A DNA stretch of 64,000 nucleotides from Ruminococcaceae bacterium BL-4 (GTDB taxonomy: Bacteria > Bacillota > Clostridia > Oscillospirales > Acutalibacteraceae). Location: positions 806,001 to 870,000 of the forward strand of contig LR778134.1 in NCBI GenBank assembly GCA_902809935.1. The letters run 5' to 3'. The notes below the pieces were generated by a model. The model saw only the letters and a list, made by a program, of their open reading frames with translations, ran no database searches and was not told the origin of the DNA. Shown here piece by piece: positions 24,530 through 32,791 of the stretch. A program made the position numbers and the translations under genes. Every line of letters begins with the position of its first letter. Positions within the stretch are counted from its first letter, which is position 1.

Positions 24530-25609
24530 TTATCCTTCCAAAAATTGATTAATCATTTTAGAGAATTTAGAGTTGTCCTCTACAACGGTATTTAAAAATT
24601 TTTTGCTGCATATCTGCATTTTTTTACGGTCAAAATCGCAAAATTGTTTATAAAGTTTATCTACTGCACCTGATTCATCCGGATCCCACGAAATCCCCAA
24701 ATTGTTTTCTTTTGCAACTTGACATGAATAGGTACCTTTGCTGACGAGAATCGGGATATTGAATTGTGCGGCATAATATAATTTGTTCGACAATGCGTAG
24801 TCTAAATATGGATTGTGATTGCCATAAAGGTTATTGATTAAGTTAGCGTCTCTATAAAAATCTGCTGTCTGATCTGGTGAAAATTTATCATGAAGCGTCA
24901 CATTTTGAATTTGGTTTTCCCTGCAAAATGAAGCCAATGCATCTGCACCGGTACCGATATAACTCAAATGAAACCTCTTATCGTTTTTGAAAAGCAGCAG
25001 CAGCTTTTTTGCCATATCATAAAAACGCACATATCCTATAAACGATATGTTTATGCAATTATCGCGTACATAACGGCTGTTTATCTGCTGAACAACTGCT
25101 TTATCAACAGGAGTGTAGTTATGCGCTATAACGTATTCATGTTTTGGCAAGAAGGACTTATATCCGTTCGATGAAATCACCGTAGCGTAAGAATGATCAA
25201 TTGCCTTTTTTTCAATGGCTCGAAACAATTTGAAGTTTTCGAGTGTAAAATCACGGATGTCAACTAGGTATTTGTTTTTATATTTTTTCTTAAGAATGCC
25301 GCTGCAAGCAATGGCTGCGTGTGTTTGAAGAAAAATTACGCGGTCATAATGATTTCTTTTCAGAAACTTGCGCAGATGCAATGTTGCAGGAATATACTGA
25401 AAATAGCGCTTAAACTTGGAGTCGCTTTGTAATGCGGCGCTGGCATATGGGCAATATGTAATATTACCTTCCTTCGCATTTTTGCAATTTCCATCACGAT
25501 CCCAAAATACGATGTCGCATTGTGCGTCTGTTTTTCGGATTTGCTTAAGATAAATATCAATATACGGTATTGTATATGGTGCAATGTAACTAATCATACA
25601 AATACGCAT
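24530..25609 (-). CDS. Glycosyltransferase (GT-B, family 4-like)
   Basis: A 359-residue transferase starting at ATG 25609 behind AGGAG. An N-terminal MRICMISYIAPYTIPYIDIYL and C-terminal Rossmann half with INISFIGYVRFYDMAK, LSYIGTGADA, LHDKFSPDQTADFYRDANLI and YDALSNKLYYAAQFNIPILVSKG-like sequence give the GT-B layout of family 4-type enzymes. The usual EX7E motif is only weakly kept. It probably adds one sugar to the lipid-linked repeat unit on the inner face of the membrane. Donor and acceptor are unknown. Base composition here is clearly more AT-rich than the flanking housekeeping genes. Confidence 0.78.
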   Translation of the reverse strand: MRICMISYIAPYTIPYIDIYLKQIRKTDAQCDIVFWDRDGNCKNAKEGNITYCPYASAALQSDSKFKRYFQYIPATLHLRKFLKRNHYDRVIFLQTHAAIACSGILKKKYKNKYLVDIRDFTLENFKLFRAIEKKAIDHSYATVISSNGYKSFLPKHEYVIAHNYTPVDKAVVQQINSRYVRDNCINISFIGYVRFYDMAKKLLLLFKNDKRFHLSYIGTGADALASFCRENQIQNVTLHDKFSPDQTADFYRDANLINNLYGNHNPYLDYALSNKLYYAAQFNIPILVSKGTYSCQVAKENNLGISWDPDESGAVDKLYKQFCDFDRKKMQICSKKFLNTVVEDNSKFSKMINQFLEG

Positions 25610-25632
25610 TTGTTAATCTCCTATAAATTCTT

Positions 25633-26820
25633 TCATCCAATTACTCTTTTTATGACAGCTTTTAATTTACGGGGAATGTATCTTGAGATAATTGGGAAAA
25701 CATAGTGCAACTTGCAATAAATACGGGAAGTTTTCTCGAATCCAAGACGATTAAACTGTACATAAAAATTATTACGCGATTCTGGCCGGACGGTAGCATG
25801 AGTTATGGTAGGATTAAAACGAATAACATCGTCGATCTTCACAAGTATGGAATTGTTTGCGCATTTACTCATTTCAAACAAATTGGAACCTTTTTTGGTG
25901 TTTACCGTTATGACGGATACACCATTTTGAGAGGGAAGATTGGGATTTACTTTTTCAATCCCCCAAAAATCTCCAACAGTTATATCCGCTGCCCGTTCTA
26001 AGTTTGCATATGGACAACGATAGCAGCTTTCTCGAAAATTATTTTCCTTGAAGTAAAGTGAATAATAATAATCACTTGCTACTGGAAATAGAACTTTTTT
26101 CATCTTTCCTGAGTTATGGTCAATATAGGAGTAACTTCCCCAATTTCCCCAGCCCCATTTGCTCTTATCACGAAACGAATAGGAAGTGATCTTTCCTTTT
26201 GTTTTTTGAAGCCATGCTATATATTCATCAAACACTTTGGTACTCGGCACACCATGGCAAAGCAGTTCCATGGTGTACAGGTTCCCATATTCTTTGTAGT
26301 GCAGTGATGCATACAGTCCTGCTATTTGGCAGGGAGTTCCAGTAAATAAAACCGGGATGCATCTGTCAAGGTAGCTTTTTACTTGTGTAAAACTATCCTT
26401 GAGATCACTTTCTACATATTTTGACCCCCGCAGCCGGGCAAGTGAGTCCGTTGAAGTGATACATTCATGTTCAACATGAAAATCACAGTCATAAGCAGCG
26501 CCAAAAACTGCTCCACCAAGAGAAATAATATATTCGGCAAAAGCACTAAACGCACCGCCGGATGAGCTATCTTTTATGACATCTGTTTTGGGATTTATAT
26601 AGGCATAAGGAGTTGGAGTCTCGTTCGGATTCTTTTTCGTTTCATTGTTATGGTTAACTGGACAATATCGTTGACACATACCGCAATTTACGCAGTTTGC
26701 ATCATTGATGGCTGGCCGCCGAAATCCATCCGAATCTTGAATCATAGTAATGCACTCATGAGTGCATATATTGCAGCACGCGCCGCAACCGGTACACAAA
26801 TTATTGTCACATATTTTCAT
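25633..26820 (-). CDS. FrhB-like iron-sulfur protein of polysaccharide clusters
   Basis: A 395-residue protein with an N-terminal 2[4Fe-4S] ferredoxin domain (CTGCGACCNICTHECI and CVNCGMCQRYCPV) and a coenzyme F420 hydrogenase beta-subunit-like domain. The latter includes SSGGAFSAFAEYII, GSKYVESDL, FTGTPCQIAGLYASL, LLCHGVPS, CPYANLERAADITVGDFWG and C-terminal basic residues. F420 itself is unlikely in this host, so the flavin-binding fold probably handles another electron donor. Genes like this recur beside polysaccharide pyruvyl transferases, as here, where it overlaps the upstream one by 14 bases. The reaction is not established. Confidence 0.85.
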   Translation of the reverse strand: MKICDNNLCTGCGACCNICTHECITMIQDSDGFRRPAINDANCVNCGMCQRYCPVNHNNETKKNPNETPTPYAYINPKTDVIKDSSSGGAFSAFAEYIISLGGAVFGAAYDCDFHVEHECITSTDSLARLRGSKYVESDLKDSFTQVKSYLDRCIPVLFTGTPCQIAGLYASLHYKEYGNLYTMELLCHGVPSTKVFDEYIAWLQKTKGKITSYSFRDKSKWGWGNWGSYSYIDHNSGKMKKVLFPVASDYYYSLYFKENNFRESCYRCPYANLERAADITVGDFWGIEKVNPNLPSQNGVSVITVNTKKGSNLFEMSKCANNSILVKIDDVIRFNPTITHATVRPESRNNFYVQFNRLGFEKTSRIYCKLHYVFPIISRYIPRKLKAVIKRVIG

Positions 26821-27901
26821 TAGGCTTCTCCATGGCTGACAGAGCTTTTTTAAGATAATTCTTTGACTGATTTCTCATGAAGTTGATTTTTATGTCAACA
26901 CTATCATAATCAATGGGTTTTAATATTTTCGAGGTATCATCAAGTGATTTTATTACACGGTCAGTAGTACCAGCTGTTTGAAGAATGTTTTCTATTCGCA
27001 GCTCGTTACCATGAGGCATGACAACAGCAAACTGCTTATGATATATATGAGAAAATGCTGTTCCATGAAAAGAACTCGTAACCACATAATCAGCATGGTC
27101 GAGTAATGTCAAAAATTCAGCTGGTCCTGCACTTCGTGGAAACGAATTATATTTGCATTTGGGTGCAAATCCTCCGACTTGAATAACCTTTTTTTTCAAC
27201 TCTTTTGCGATTTTTGCAATTACTTCAGCTATAAATGGATCTTTGTGAATCACATATGCCAAGATATAACCGCTTTCATGCATGATGTATTTATTTTCCA
27301 TGGCTTTATAGTGTTCAACTGAGTATAAGAAAACCGGGTCAAGAACGTATTCTGCATTACGTACTACATTTTTTAACTGAACCACTGACCTCTTTTCACG
27401 AAAGGATACAAATCTGAATTTGCTTATTCGTTTACCAATATTAATGATTTCCTCACTCGTGAGGTTATCCGTTCCAATACTGGCCGCATAAGACAGCTTG
27501 TTTGGTGATTCTACAAAGTCCAAAAAATACGCCGGATCTTTTCCGCATAAATAATGCGGGTTCCAAACCTGATCACTTCCTATCATGAAAATGTCATATT
27601 CGGAGGCACACTTTTTAACATCTGCAATGTCTGTAAATTTACGAGTAAGCTGTTCACTTTTAAGAAGTGTTTCGAATCTTTGGCTGCGCCTAATATATTG
27701 AGGGAGATAGAGTGTGTTAACTGCAGCTTTTTTAAGGAAAGCCTTAGGGGATACCGCACCATTGGAATAAAACGGGCGGTAATCTAAAATGTCGACATCA
27801 TATCCAGCCTCTGTCAGATATGCATATAAGGAATTAGCTTGCAAAACAGAGCCAAAATTATTATTCTGGCTATGCAATGTCACAAGCAGTATTCTTTTCA
27901 T
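26807..27901 (-). CDS. Polysaccharide pyruvyl transferase family protein
   Basis: A 364-residue protein of the CsaB/WcaK family. Marks: NNFGSVLQANSLYAYL near the start, DIFMIGSDQVWNPHYL, FLDFVESPNKLSYAASIG, FREKRSVVQLKNV, YVLDPVFLYS, ILAYVIHKDP and the donor-site part ADYVVTSSFHGTAFSHIYHKQF. Classical members ketalise sugars with phosphoenolpyruvate. The subgroup with SSFHG and an adjacent FrhB-like gene may do something related but different. The start ATG overlaps the flippase stop (ATGA), and its own end overlaps the FrhB-like gene. Confidence 0.87.
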   Translation of the reverse strand: MKRILLVTLHSQNNNFGSVLQANSLYAYLTEAGYDVDILDYRPFYSNGAVSPKAFLKKAAVNTLYLPQYIRRSQRFETLLKSEQLTRKFTDIADVKKCASEYDIFMIGSDQVWNPHYLCGKDPAYFLDFVESPNKLSYAASIGTDNLTSEEIINIGKRISKFRFVSFREKRSVVQLKNVVRNAEYVLDPVFLYSVEHYKAMENKYIMHESGYILAYVIHKDPFIAEVIAKIAKELKKKVIQVGGFAPKCKYNSFPRSAGPAEFLTLLDHADYVVTSSFHGTAFSHIYHKQFAVVMPHGNELRIENILQTAGTTDRVIKSLDDTSKILKPIDYDSVDIKINFMRNQSKNYLKKALSAMEKPNENM

Positions 27902-29184
27902 ATCATGTTCTCCCTCTTTTTCCGCGCGTAAAAGATAATTGTAATTAGTTCAGAAAGATAAATTACGGAATATACAGCCGAAAGAATAATAAGAAAGACC
28001 TTAATATCAAACAAGAACGTCTTGTAAAGGGCAGCTATAATTACAAGCGATGCCAAAAGAATGATCTGAAATATTAATTCTGTTTTTTGTTTTCCCGAAA
28101 TAATAAAGCTATAACCAACAGCACCTACCATCATGCGAAGCGCAAACATGGGAGCAAGTATTTGCACATATACCCCGGATTCTCTCCACGATGAACCATA
28201 AAAGACAGCAAATAGGTTTGGTGCAAAAAGCATTAAGACTGCAAGCATCGCAACGGCAATCAATAATGAGAAAGATAACATTTTCTTTGTGCTTTTTCTG
28301 AAGCAACCAGTATTTTTAAGATCTGTTTCTGCCTCTTTGTAATGAACTTTAGAAATATTTGCACTGAAAACGCTTAATGGAAGACCCAAAACTCTTACGG
28401 AAATCGAATAAATTGCTAATGTACTCATGCTGAAAAAGTCGCCGACAAATAAGCTGATCAATGAATAGGAAACAGCATTAATGAAAGTTGCCGGTGCAGA
28501 AAAGAGCGGCTGTTTTTTATGCTTAATCAATACCTTTTTCAGGTCTGGTGTTTTTATTTGTTTCAATTCGGCTTTTTCGGTTATTAGACGCTTACTTTGC
28601 CGTTTGATTCCAAAAAACTGACCAACTAATTGACTGGCTAAAAGCGAAAATGGGGTCGCTGCAAAAAAGCCCGCGATCGTTGTTAGTACACTTTGCCAAA
28701 TTGTACGGATAAGGTATGCGCTTGAAATTAACTTGTATTCACCGTATTTGTTGTTATATGCATTGAGGATGTTTATCAAGCCGTTTATCAACAAAAGCGG
28801 GAATATAAACGTTGAAAGAAATGTATAAGAGGCATATTCCTTATGTGTATTTGTGATATAGATTACAGAGACAATAGATACTGCAATGCTTAAAAATAAT
28901 GAAATCCAAAAAGAAAGTTTGATTAAGGAAAAAGTTTCATGCTTAGTTTCAGCAGATACAATGGACACGTCGTAGCGTCCGTTTATAACGGTTGAAAACA
29001 TTGAAACGATAGAAAGAACATAGGTAAAATAACCAATTGAATCCTGTGAATACTGGCGAGTCATAACCATAGAAAATCCAAAGTTTACAACTTGAGCAAT
29101 TAGTGATCCGCCTGATAAAATCGCAATAGAGCGGATATATGGAGCTTTTAATATACTCCGTATTTTTTCGTTCACTCTTATCAT
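27898..29184 (-). CDS. wzx: Lipid-linked oligosaccharide flippase (Wzx-like)
   Basis: A 428-residue membrane protein of the polysaccharide transporter (MATE-like) family. Twelve or more hydrophobic segments are spread over the protein. The start AILSGGSLIAQVVNFGFSMVMTRQYS is split as SGGSLIAQVVNFGF and MVMTRQYSQDSIGYF and is typical, with the basic loop RKSTKKMLSFSLLIA in the middle. It would flip the undecaprenyl-PP-linked repeat unit to the outer face. It sits directly before the pyruvyl transferase in transcription and after the polymerase. Confidence 0.88.
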   Translation of the reverse strand: MIRVNEKIRSILKAPYIRSIAILSGGSLIAQVVNFGFSMVMTRQYSQDSIGYFTYVLSIVSMFSTVINGRYDVSIVSAETKHETFSLIKLSFWISLFLSIAVSIVSVIYITNTHKEYASYTFLSTFIFPLLLINGLINILNAYNNKYGEYKLISSAYLIRTIWQSVLTTIAGFFAATPFSLLASQLVGQFFGIKRQSKRLITEKAELKQIKTPDLKKVLIKHKKQPLFSAPATFINAVSYSLISLFVGDFFSMSTLAIYSISVRVLGLPLSVFSANISKVHYKEAETDLKNTGCFRKSTKKMLSFSLLIAVAMLAVLMLFAPNLFAVFYGSSWRESGVYVQILAPMFALRMMVGAVGYSFIISGKQKTELIFQIILLASLVIIAALYKTFLFDIKVFLIILSAVYSVIYLSELITIIFYARKKRENMI

Positions 29185-29220
29185 ATTTACACCAACTAAT
29201 AATTGAATTATCGACGTTCT

Positions 29221-30690
29221 CTATGCGTCATTTTTATGCGTCATTTTTGAAATTGAAAATTGGATCAGATATATTAGGCCCGCCGAGATTAAAATTGATG
29301 ATATAGCGTTTAGCACAGTATTCAAATTTGATGATATGATACATGTTGCCAAACGAACGTACACATAGGCTGAAAAGAAGGTTACATATGCAGATTTGCT
29401 GTTAAACATTTTCTTTTCAATTTTGAATGCAAGCCAAATACATAGGCAAATCAGAATAGGAGCGAATACTGCCCCAAATACGATGTAGCCTTGAGCTGTA
29501 ATAGGTAAAAGGTATCCGCTTGTGCTTGCTCCTCTTGTCACAAACAGATTGTATTGTGCCGAAGTTAGTGCGCGGCCACCATCTTTCACAAAAAAACTGA
29601 TTCCGATTGTGGATCGGCAAATGTCATAAAAGAGTTGTCCAATACTTGAGAAGCTGGGGTAAGCCATATTGAATTTAATTGCCGAAGCGACCGTTTGTGG
29701 ACCAAGTAAATATATTTCCAGTGTTTGTGTAATCGAATAAGGAGAAAAATTTGAGTTTGCAATTGCCGCTGAATAAGAACCATATTTGAAAGCATAAAAT
29801 GTTTTATATGCACTTAAAAGCAATATAACAATGATGAACACGATCCCAATTGTGCGTATTATTTTTTTCTTTTTTTGAGGGTATACTTGTATCAACAAAA
29901 TAATTGCGGCAAAAGCACAGTAAACTTGAGAAGAGCGTTGTTCTGATATAATAATTGATGTGCAAGCTGCGGCACATAGCAGAGAAATATTCAGGGCAGT
30001 CGTTTCTTTTAATTTTGATTGCTTCAACTTTAGAACGCAAATAACAAATAAAGACAAAAAACCGATCACGAAAAATTGACGAGCAATCATGTCTAATGTG
30101 CTGCTGGAAGCTGATACGCTTCCAATTCTACTTGTTGTATTTGAGCGAATCGCAATAAAGCTGATCTGCTGCAGGGTAACTGGACTGACACAAACAAGAA
30201 GAACGGAAAAAACGATAAAAATTAAAATTGCCCCATAATGATTATGGCTCGTATCAAAACGGTTCAATATAACGTCTTCATGATCTTGTTTGGATAAACT
30301 TTCGACATTTCTGTGTAATTGCAAGTAAATAGTAATAAATATTGTAATTACGATCAGCTCATAGCACATAAGCGCGATTGCCTTATTAATTGTTTCTGTA
30401 TCAGTACATGAGAAGGAAGAAAAACCATATACAGGAAATAATGACTGCATAATTGGTATTAGCACGTATCTTAGGAAAGCACAGAGATTTATAATCGTTC
30501 CAGTAAGTGACATCCTCTGTGTCAAAAGGATCATTGAACAGATGCAATATGTGAAGGGTAAAACAAATAACCACTCATAGCATTCACTATCTGCAATGAA
30601 ACACACAAAAATTGCAACAACGGAAAAGAGCAAGCAAACGATAAGAATGCTTTTCCATACATTATGACGAACTTTCACATTTTCCTCCAT
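29221..30690 (-). CDS. wzy: O-antigen/EPS polymerase (Wzy-like)
   Basis: A 489-residue polytopic protein with about eleven hydrophobic segments and a large outer loop near residues 310-395 (SNFSPYSITQTLEIYLLGPQ and SFFVKDGGRALTSAQYN fall in it). This is the usual shape of Wzy polymerases, which share little sequence. Its place between a transferase and a flippase supports the call. ATG 30690 opens the frame, but the GGAGG inside its second and third codons points to the GTG at 30678 as a possible true start. It is very AT-rich. Confidence 0.75.
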   Translation of the reverse strand: MEENVKVRHNVWKSILIVCLLFSVVAIFVCFIADSECYEWLFVLPFTYCICSMILLTQRMSLTGTIINLCAFLRYVLIPIMQSLFPVYGFSSFSCTDTETINKAIALMCYELIVITIFITIYLQLHRNVESLSKQDHEDVILNRFDTSHNHYGAILIFIVFSVLLVCVSPVTLQQISFIAIRSNTTSRIGSVSASSSTLDMIARQFFVIGFLSLFVICVLKLKQSKLKETTALNISLLCAAACTSIIISEQRSSQVYCAFAAIILLIQVYPQKKKKIIRTIGIVFIIVILLLSAYKTFYAFKYGSYSAAIANSNFSPYSITQTLEIYLLGPQTVASAIKFNMAYPSFSSIGQLFYDICRSTIGISFFVKDGGRALTSAQYNLFVTRGASTSGYLLPITAQGYIVFGAVFAPILICLCIWLAFKIEKKMFNSKSAYVTFFSAYVYVRLATCIISSNLNTVLNAISSILISAGLIYLIQFSISKMTHKNDA

Positions 30691-30740
30691 TCAACATATG
30701 TAATTCTTATTGGTTTATATGACAAATTTCGACATATGCT

Positions 30741-31928
30741 TTAGAGAATTTCTCCCTTGAAGCACTCTTCAAGAGAATCAAGATACTTGGATTTAGAAAA
30801 GTGTTTGAGATAATAATCTCTTGCAGAATGAGCAAAAGGACAACTTTTTCTATTTTCATATATGAAAGTTCTAACATTGTTCATAAGTTCTTCTGAACTT
30901 TCAGATTGACCACACAAACCACATTGTGATGCTGCAATCACATCTGCTGTTTCTCCATCAATGGCTCCGATAATCGGTTTTCCTGCTGCCATATATGTTT
31001 GAACCTTTCCGGGTAGCGTAAGTGACAATACGGGATCTTTCTGCATAGTTACAAGCATAGCATCCGCCATAGCATAATATTCCGGCATTTTTTCAAGCGG
31101 CTGTCTGCCATGAAAAATCACGGATGAAAGGTCATACTGTTTAGCCAACTGCTTTACGTTTTCCAGCTCGGAGCCGTCACCCACGATATGCCACCTTAAA
31201 TTAGGAATGTCCTTTGTCAGGTTTGCAGCCTCAATAATTGTTTTCACGCTCTGTGCAGCTCCGATATTTCCAGCAAACATGAGATCAAATGTGTTATTGG
31301 GTTTCTTGGCACATTGTTCAGGCTCAAAAATCGACTCGGCATACTGCGGAAGATACTCTGTGTCTTTTATCCCAAACTCCGATTCAAAATACTTTGAAAA
31401 AGAGTGTGAGGTAACGAGAATTCTATCTGCACTTTTATAGATCTTTTCTGAAATGTGATGAAAGATCTTATAGATAAGAGAACCTCTTTTGATTCCTCCT
31501 GCCACAAGGCTTTCCGGCCAAAGATCAAGGCAATACAGGACAAGCTTTTTGTGATGCTTGTCCTTATACTTTATTCCGGCTTTTGCCATCATAACAGGGG
31601 AGAGCTGATTGACAAACACCACATCATAATCTTCTTTCAGCTTTGCGGCAAAATGAGAGGATGAAATTGCGTAGCTATAATAATTAAGGACCCTATGGAT
31701 TGCTCCAGTCTTTCTTTCAATCGTATAGCAGCGGTGGATGTGAACGCCGTTAATTACCTCGTCACGCTTTTCTCCGTGTTCATATCCTTTATAAATCTTT
31801 CCCATCGGATAATTTGGCAATCCCGTAATTACCGTGACTTCATGGCCACGTTGCACAAGTCCTTCGCAAATGTCAGAAATGCGAAACGGTTCAGGGAAAT
31901 AGTATTGACAGACTACAAGAATTTTCAT
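30741..31928 (-). CDS. WbuB-like family 4 glycosyltransferase
   Basis: A 395-residue GT-B enzyme. The first half has VVCQYYFPEPFRISDICEGL, TVITGLPNYPMGKIYKGYE and LDLWPESLVAGG. The second has FAGNIGAAQSVKTIIEAA, WHIVGDGSELENVKQLA, FHGRQPLEKMPEYYAMADAMLVTM and LPGKVQTYMAAGKPIIG, the family 4 donor site. The pattern closely resembles WbuB, a proposed L-FucNAc transferase of enterobacterial O-antigens. That fits with the capE/F/G genes in the same operon, but the donor is inference. Its ATG overlaps the stop of the initiating transferase (ATGA). Confidence 0.87.
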   Translation of the reverse strand: MKILVVCQYYFPEPFRISDICEGLVQRGHEVTVITGLPNYPMGKIYKGYEHGEKRDEVINGVHIHRCYTIERKTGAIHRVLNYYSYAISSSHFAAKLKEDYDVVFVNQLSPVMMAKAGIKYKDKHHKKLVLYCLDLWPESLVAGGIKRGSLIYKIFHHISEKIYKSADRILVTSHSFSKYFESEFGIKDTEYLPQYAESIFEPEQCAKKPNNTFDLMFAGNIGAAQSVKTIIEAANLTKDIPNLRWHIVGDGSELENVKQLAKQYDLSSVIFHGRQPLEKMPEYYAMADAMLVTMQKDPVLSLTLPGKVQTYMAAGKPIIGAIDGETADVIAASQCGLCGQSESSEELMNNVRTFIYENRKSCPFAHSARDYYLKHFSKSKYLDSLEECFKGEIL

Positions 31929-32557
31929 TTTCCAACCGCCTCTTTTTTCTTTTCTATTTCACCTGTACTGCCTTCAACAATGCCCTCGCGCTTAAGAACT
32001 TTTCCGAAGGTTTTGAAAAAGCAAATACAGTCCATTTTCAGTGAAACATTTTTTGTATAGTCTCCGTCCAGTCTTGCCTTGTCGATAATTTGAAGCTCAT
32101 CGCGTCCGTTAACCTGCGCCCAGCCAGTTAAGCCGGGCTTTATATCGTTTGCGCCGTACTTGTCACGCTCGGAAATCAGATCATACTGATTCCACAATGC
32201 CGGGCGTGGCCCAATAATGCTCATTTGAGACAAAAAAATATTGTAAATTTGGGGCAGCTCGTCTAAGCTTGTTTTACGTAGAAAGGCACCAATACGGCTT
32301 ATGTACTGTTCCGGATGTTCCAGAAGATGGGTAGGAACATCCGGGGTGTTGACACGCATGCTTCTATATTTCAAAAGCTGGAAGTGCGATATAACGCCAT
32401 CTTTTTTGATGCCGGCACGCTTTTGTTTGAAAATCACGGGACCGGGGTCATCAATCTTGATTGCAATGGCAATTATCAGCATTGGGATTGCCAATATAAT
32501 GATTGCGCAGAGTGACAGGACAATATCAAGTAGTCTTTTAAAAAAATGTTTATACAT
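31925..32557 (-). CDS. Initiating sugar-phosphate transferase (PglC/WcaJ C-terminal type)
   Basis: A 210-residue monotopic phosphoglycosyl transferase that puts the first sugar phosphate onto undecaprenyl phosphate. It begins MYKHFFKRLLDIVLSLCAII with the re-entrant membrane helix, then DDPGPVIFKQKRAGI, FQLLKYRSM, LRKTSLDELPQIYNIF with the catalytic Asp-Glu pair (SLDELPQ), MSIIGPRPAL and KPGLTGWAQVNGRDEL. The length is that of the minimal PglC form without an N-terminal membrane domain. It is second in the operon, after a NeuD/PglD-type acetyltransferase, a pairing known from bacillosamine pathways. Confidence 0.94.
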   Translation of the reverse strand: MYKHFFKRLLDIVLSLCAIIILAIPMLIIAIAIKIDDPGPVIFKQKRAGIKKDGVISHFQLLKYRSMRVNTPDVPTHLLEHPEQYISRIGAFLRKTSLDELPQIYNIFLSQMSIIGPRPALWNQYDLISERDKYGANDIKPGLTGWAQVNGRDELQIIDKARLDGDYTKNVSLKMDCICFFKTFGKVLKREGIVEGSTGEIEKKKEAVGK

Positions 32558-32791
32558 AAATAGTCCTCATTTTTATTGCAAATTTATATCATGTCCCTGC
32601 GGAAAGCTGTCCGTTGTATCGTTGACGATGTGTCCATTGTAATTCATGATGAATTTTATCGCCCATCGGCGGACAACTTATCGACCATATTGCGCTGATT
32701 ATCCAGATAGCGAATGTTTATTGCAGACAAGCCCAGAAAGGACGTATCTGTATATGAATTCAAGGAGTTTTGTGCTGTCTCCTTGCTTCAC
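32558..32791 (-). other. Gap inside the polysaccharide operon
   Basis: The 234 bases between the acetyltransferase fusion and the sugar-phosphate transferase carry no gene I can support, although every other gap in this operon is under 85 bases. On the minus strand a 43-codon open reading runs from just after the fusion's stop (ending LDNQRNMVDKLSADGR), and a 24-codon one beginning MNYNGHIVND ends just before the next gene. Both look like leftovers of deleted or decayed genes and have no recognised relatives. Confidence 0.4.
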
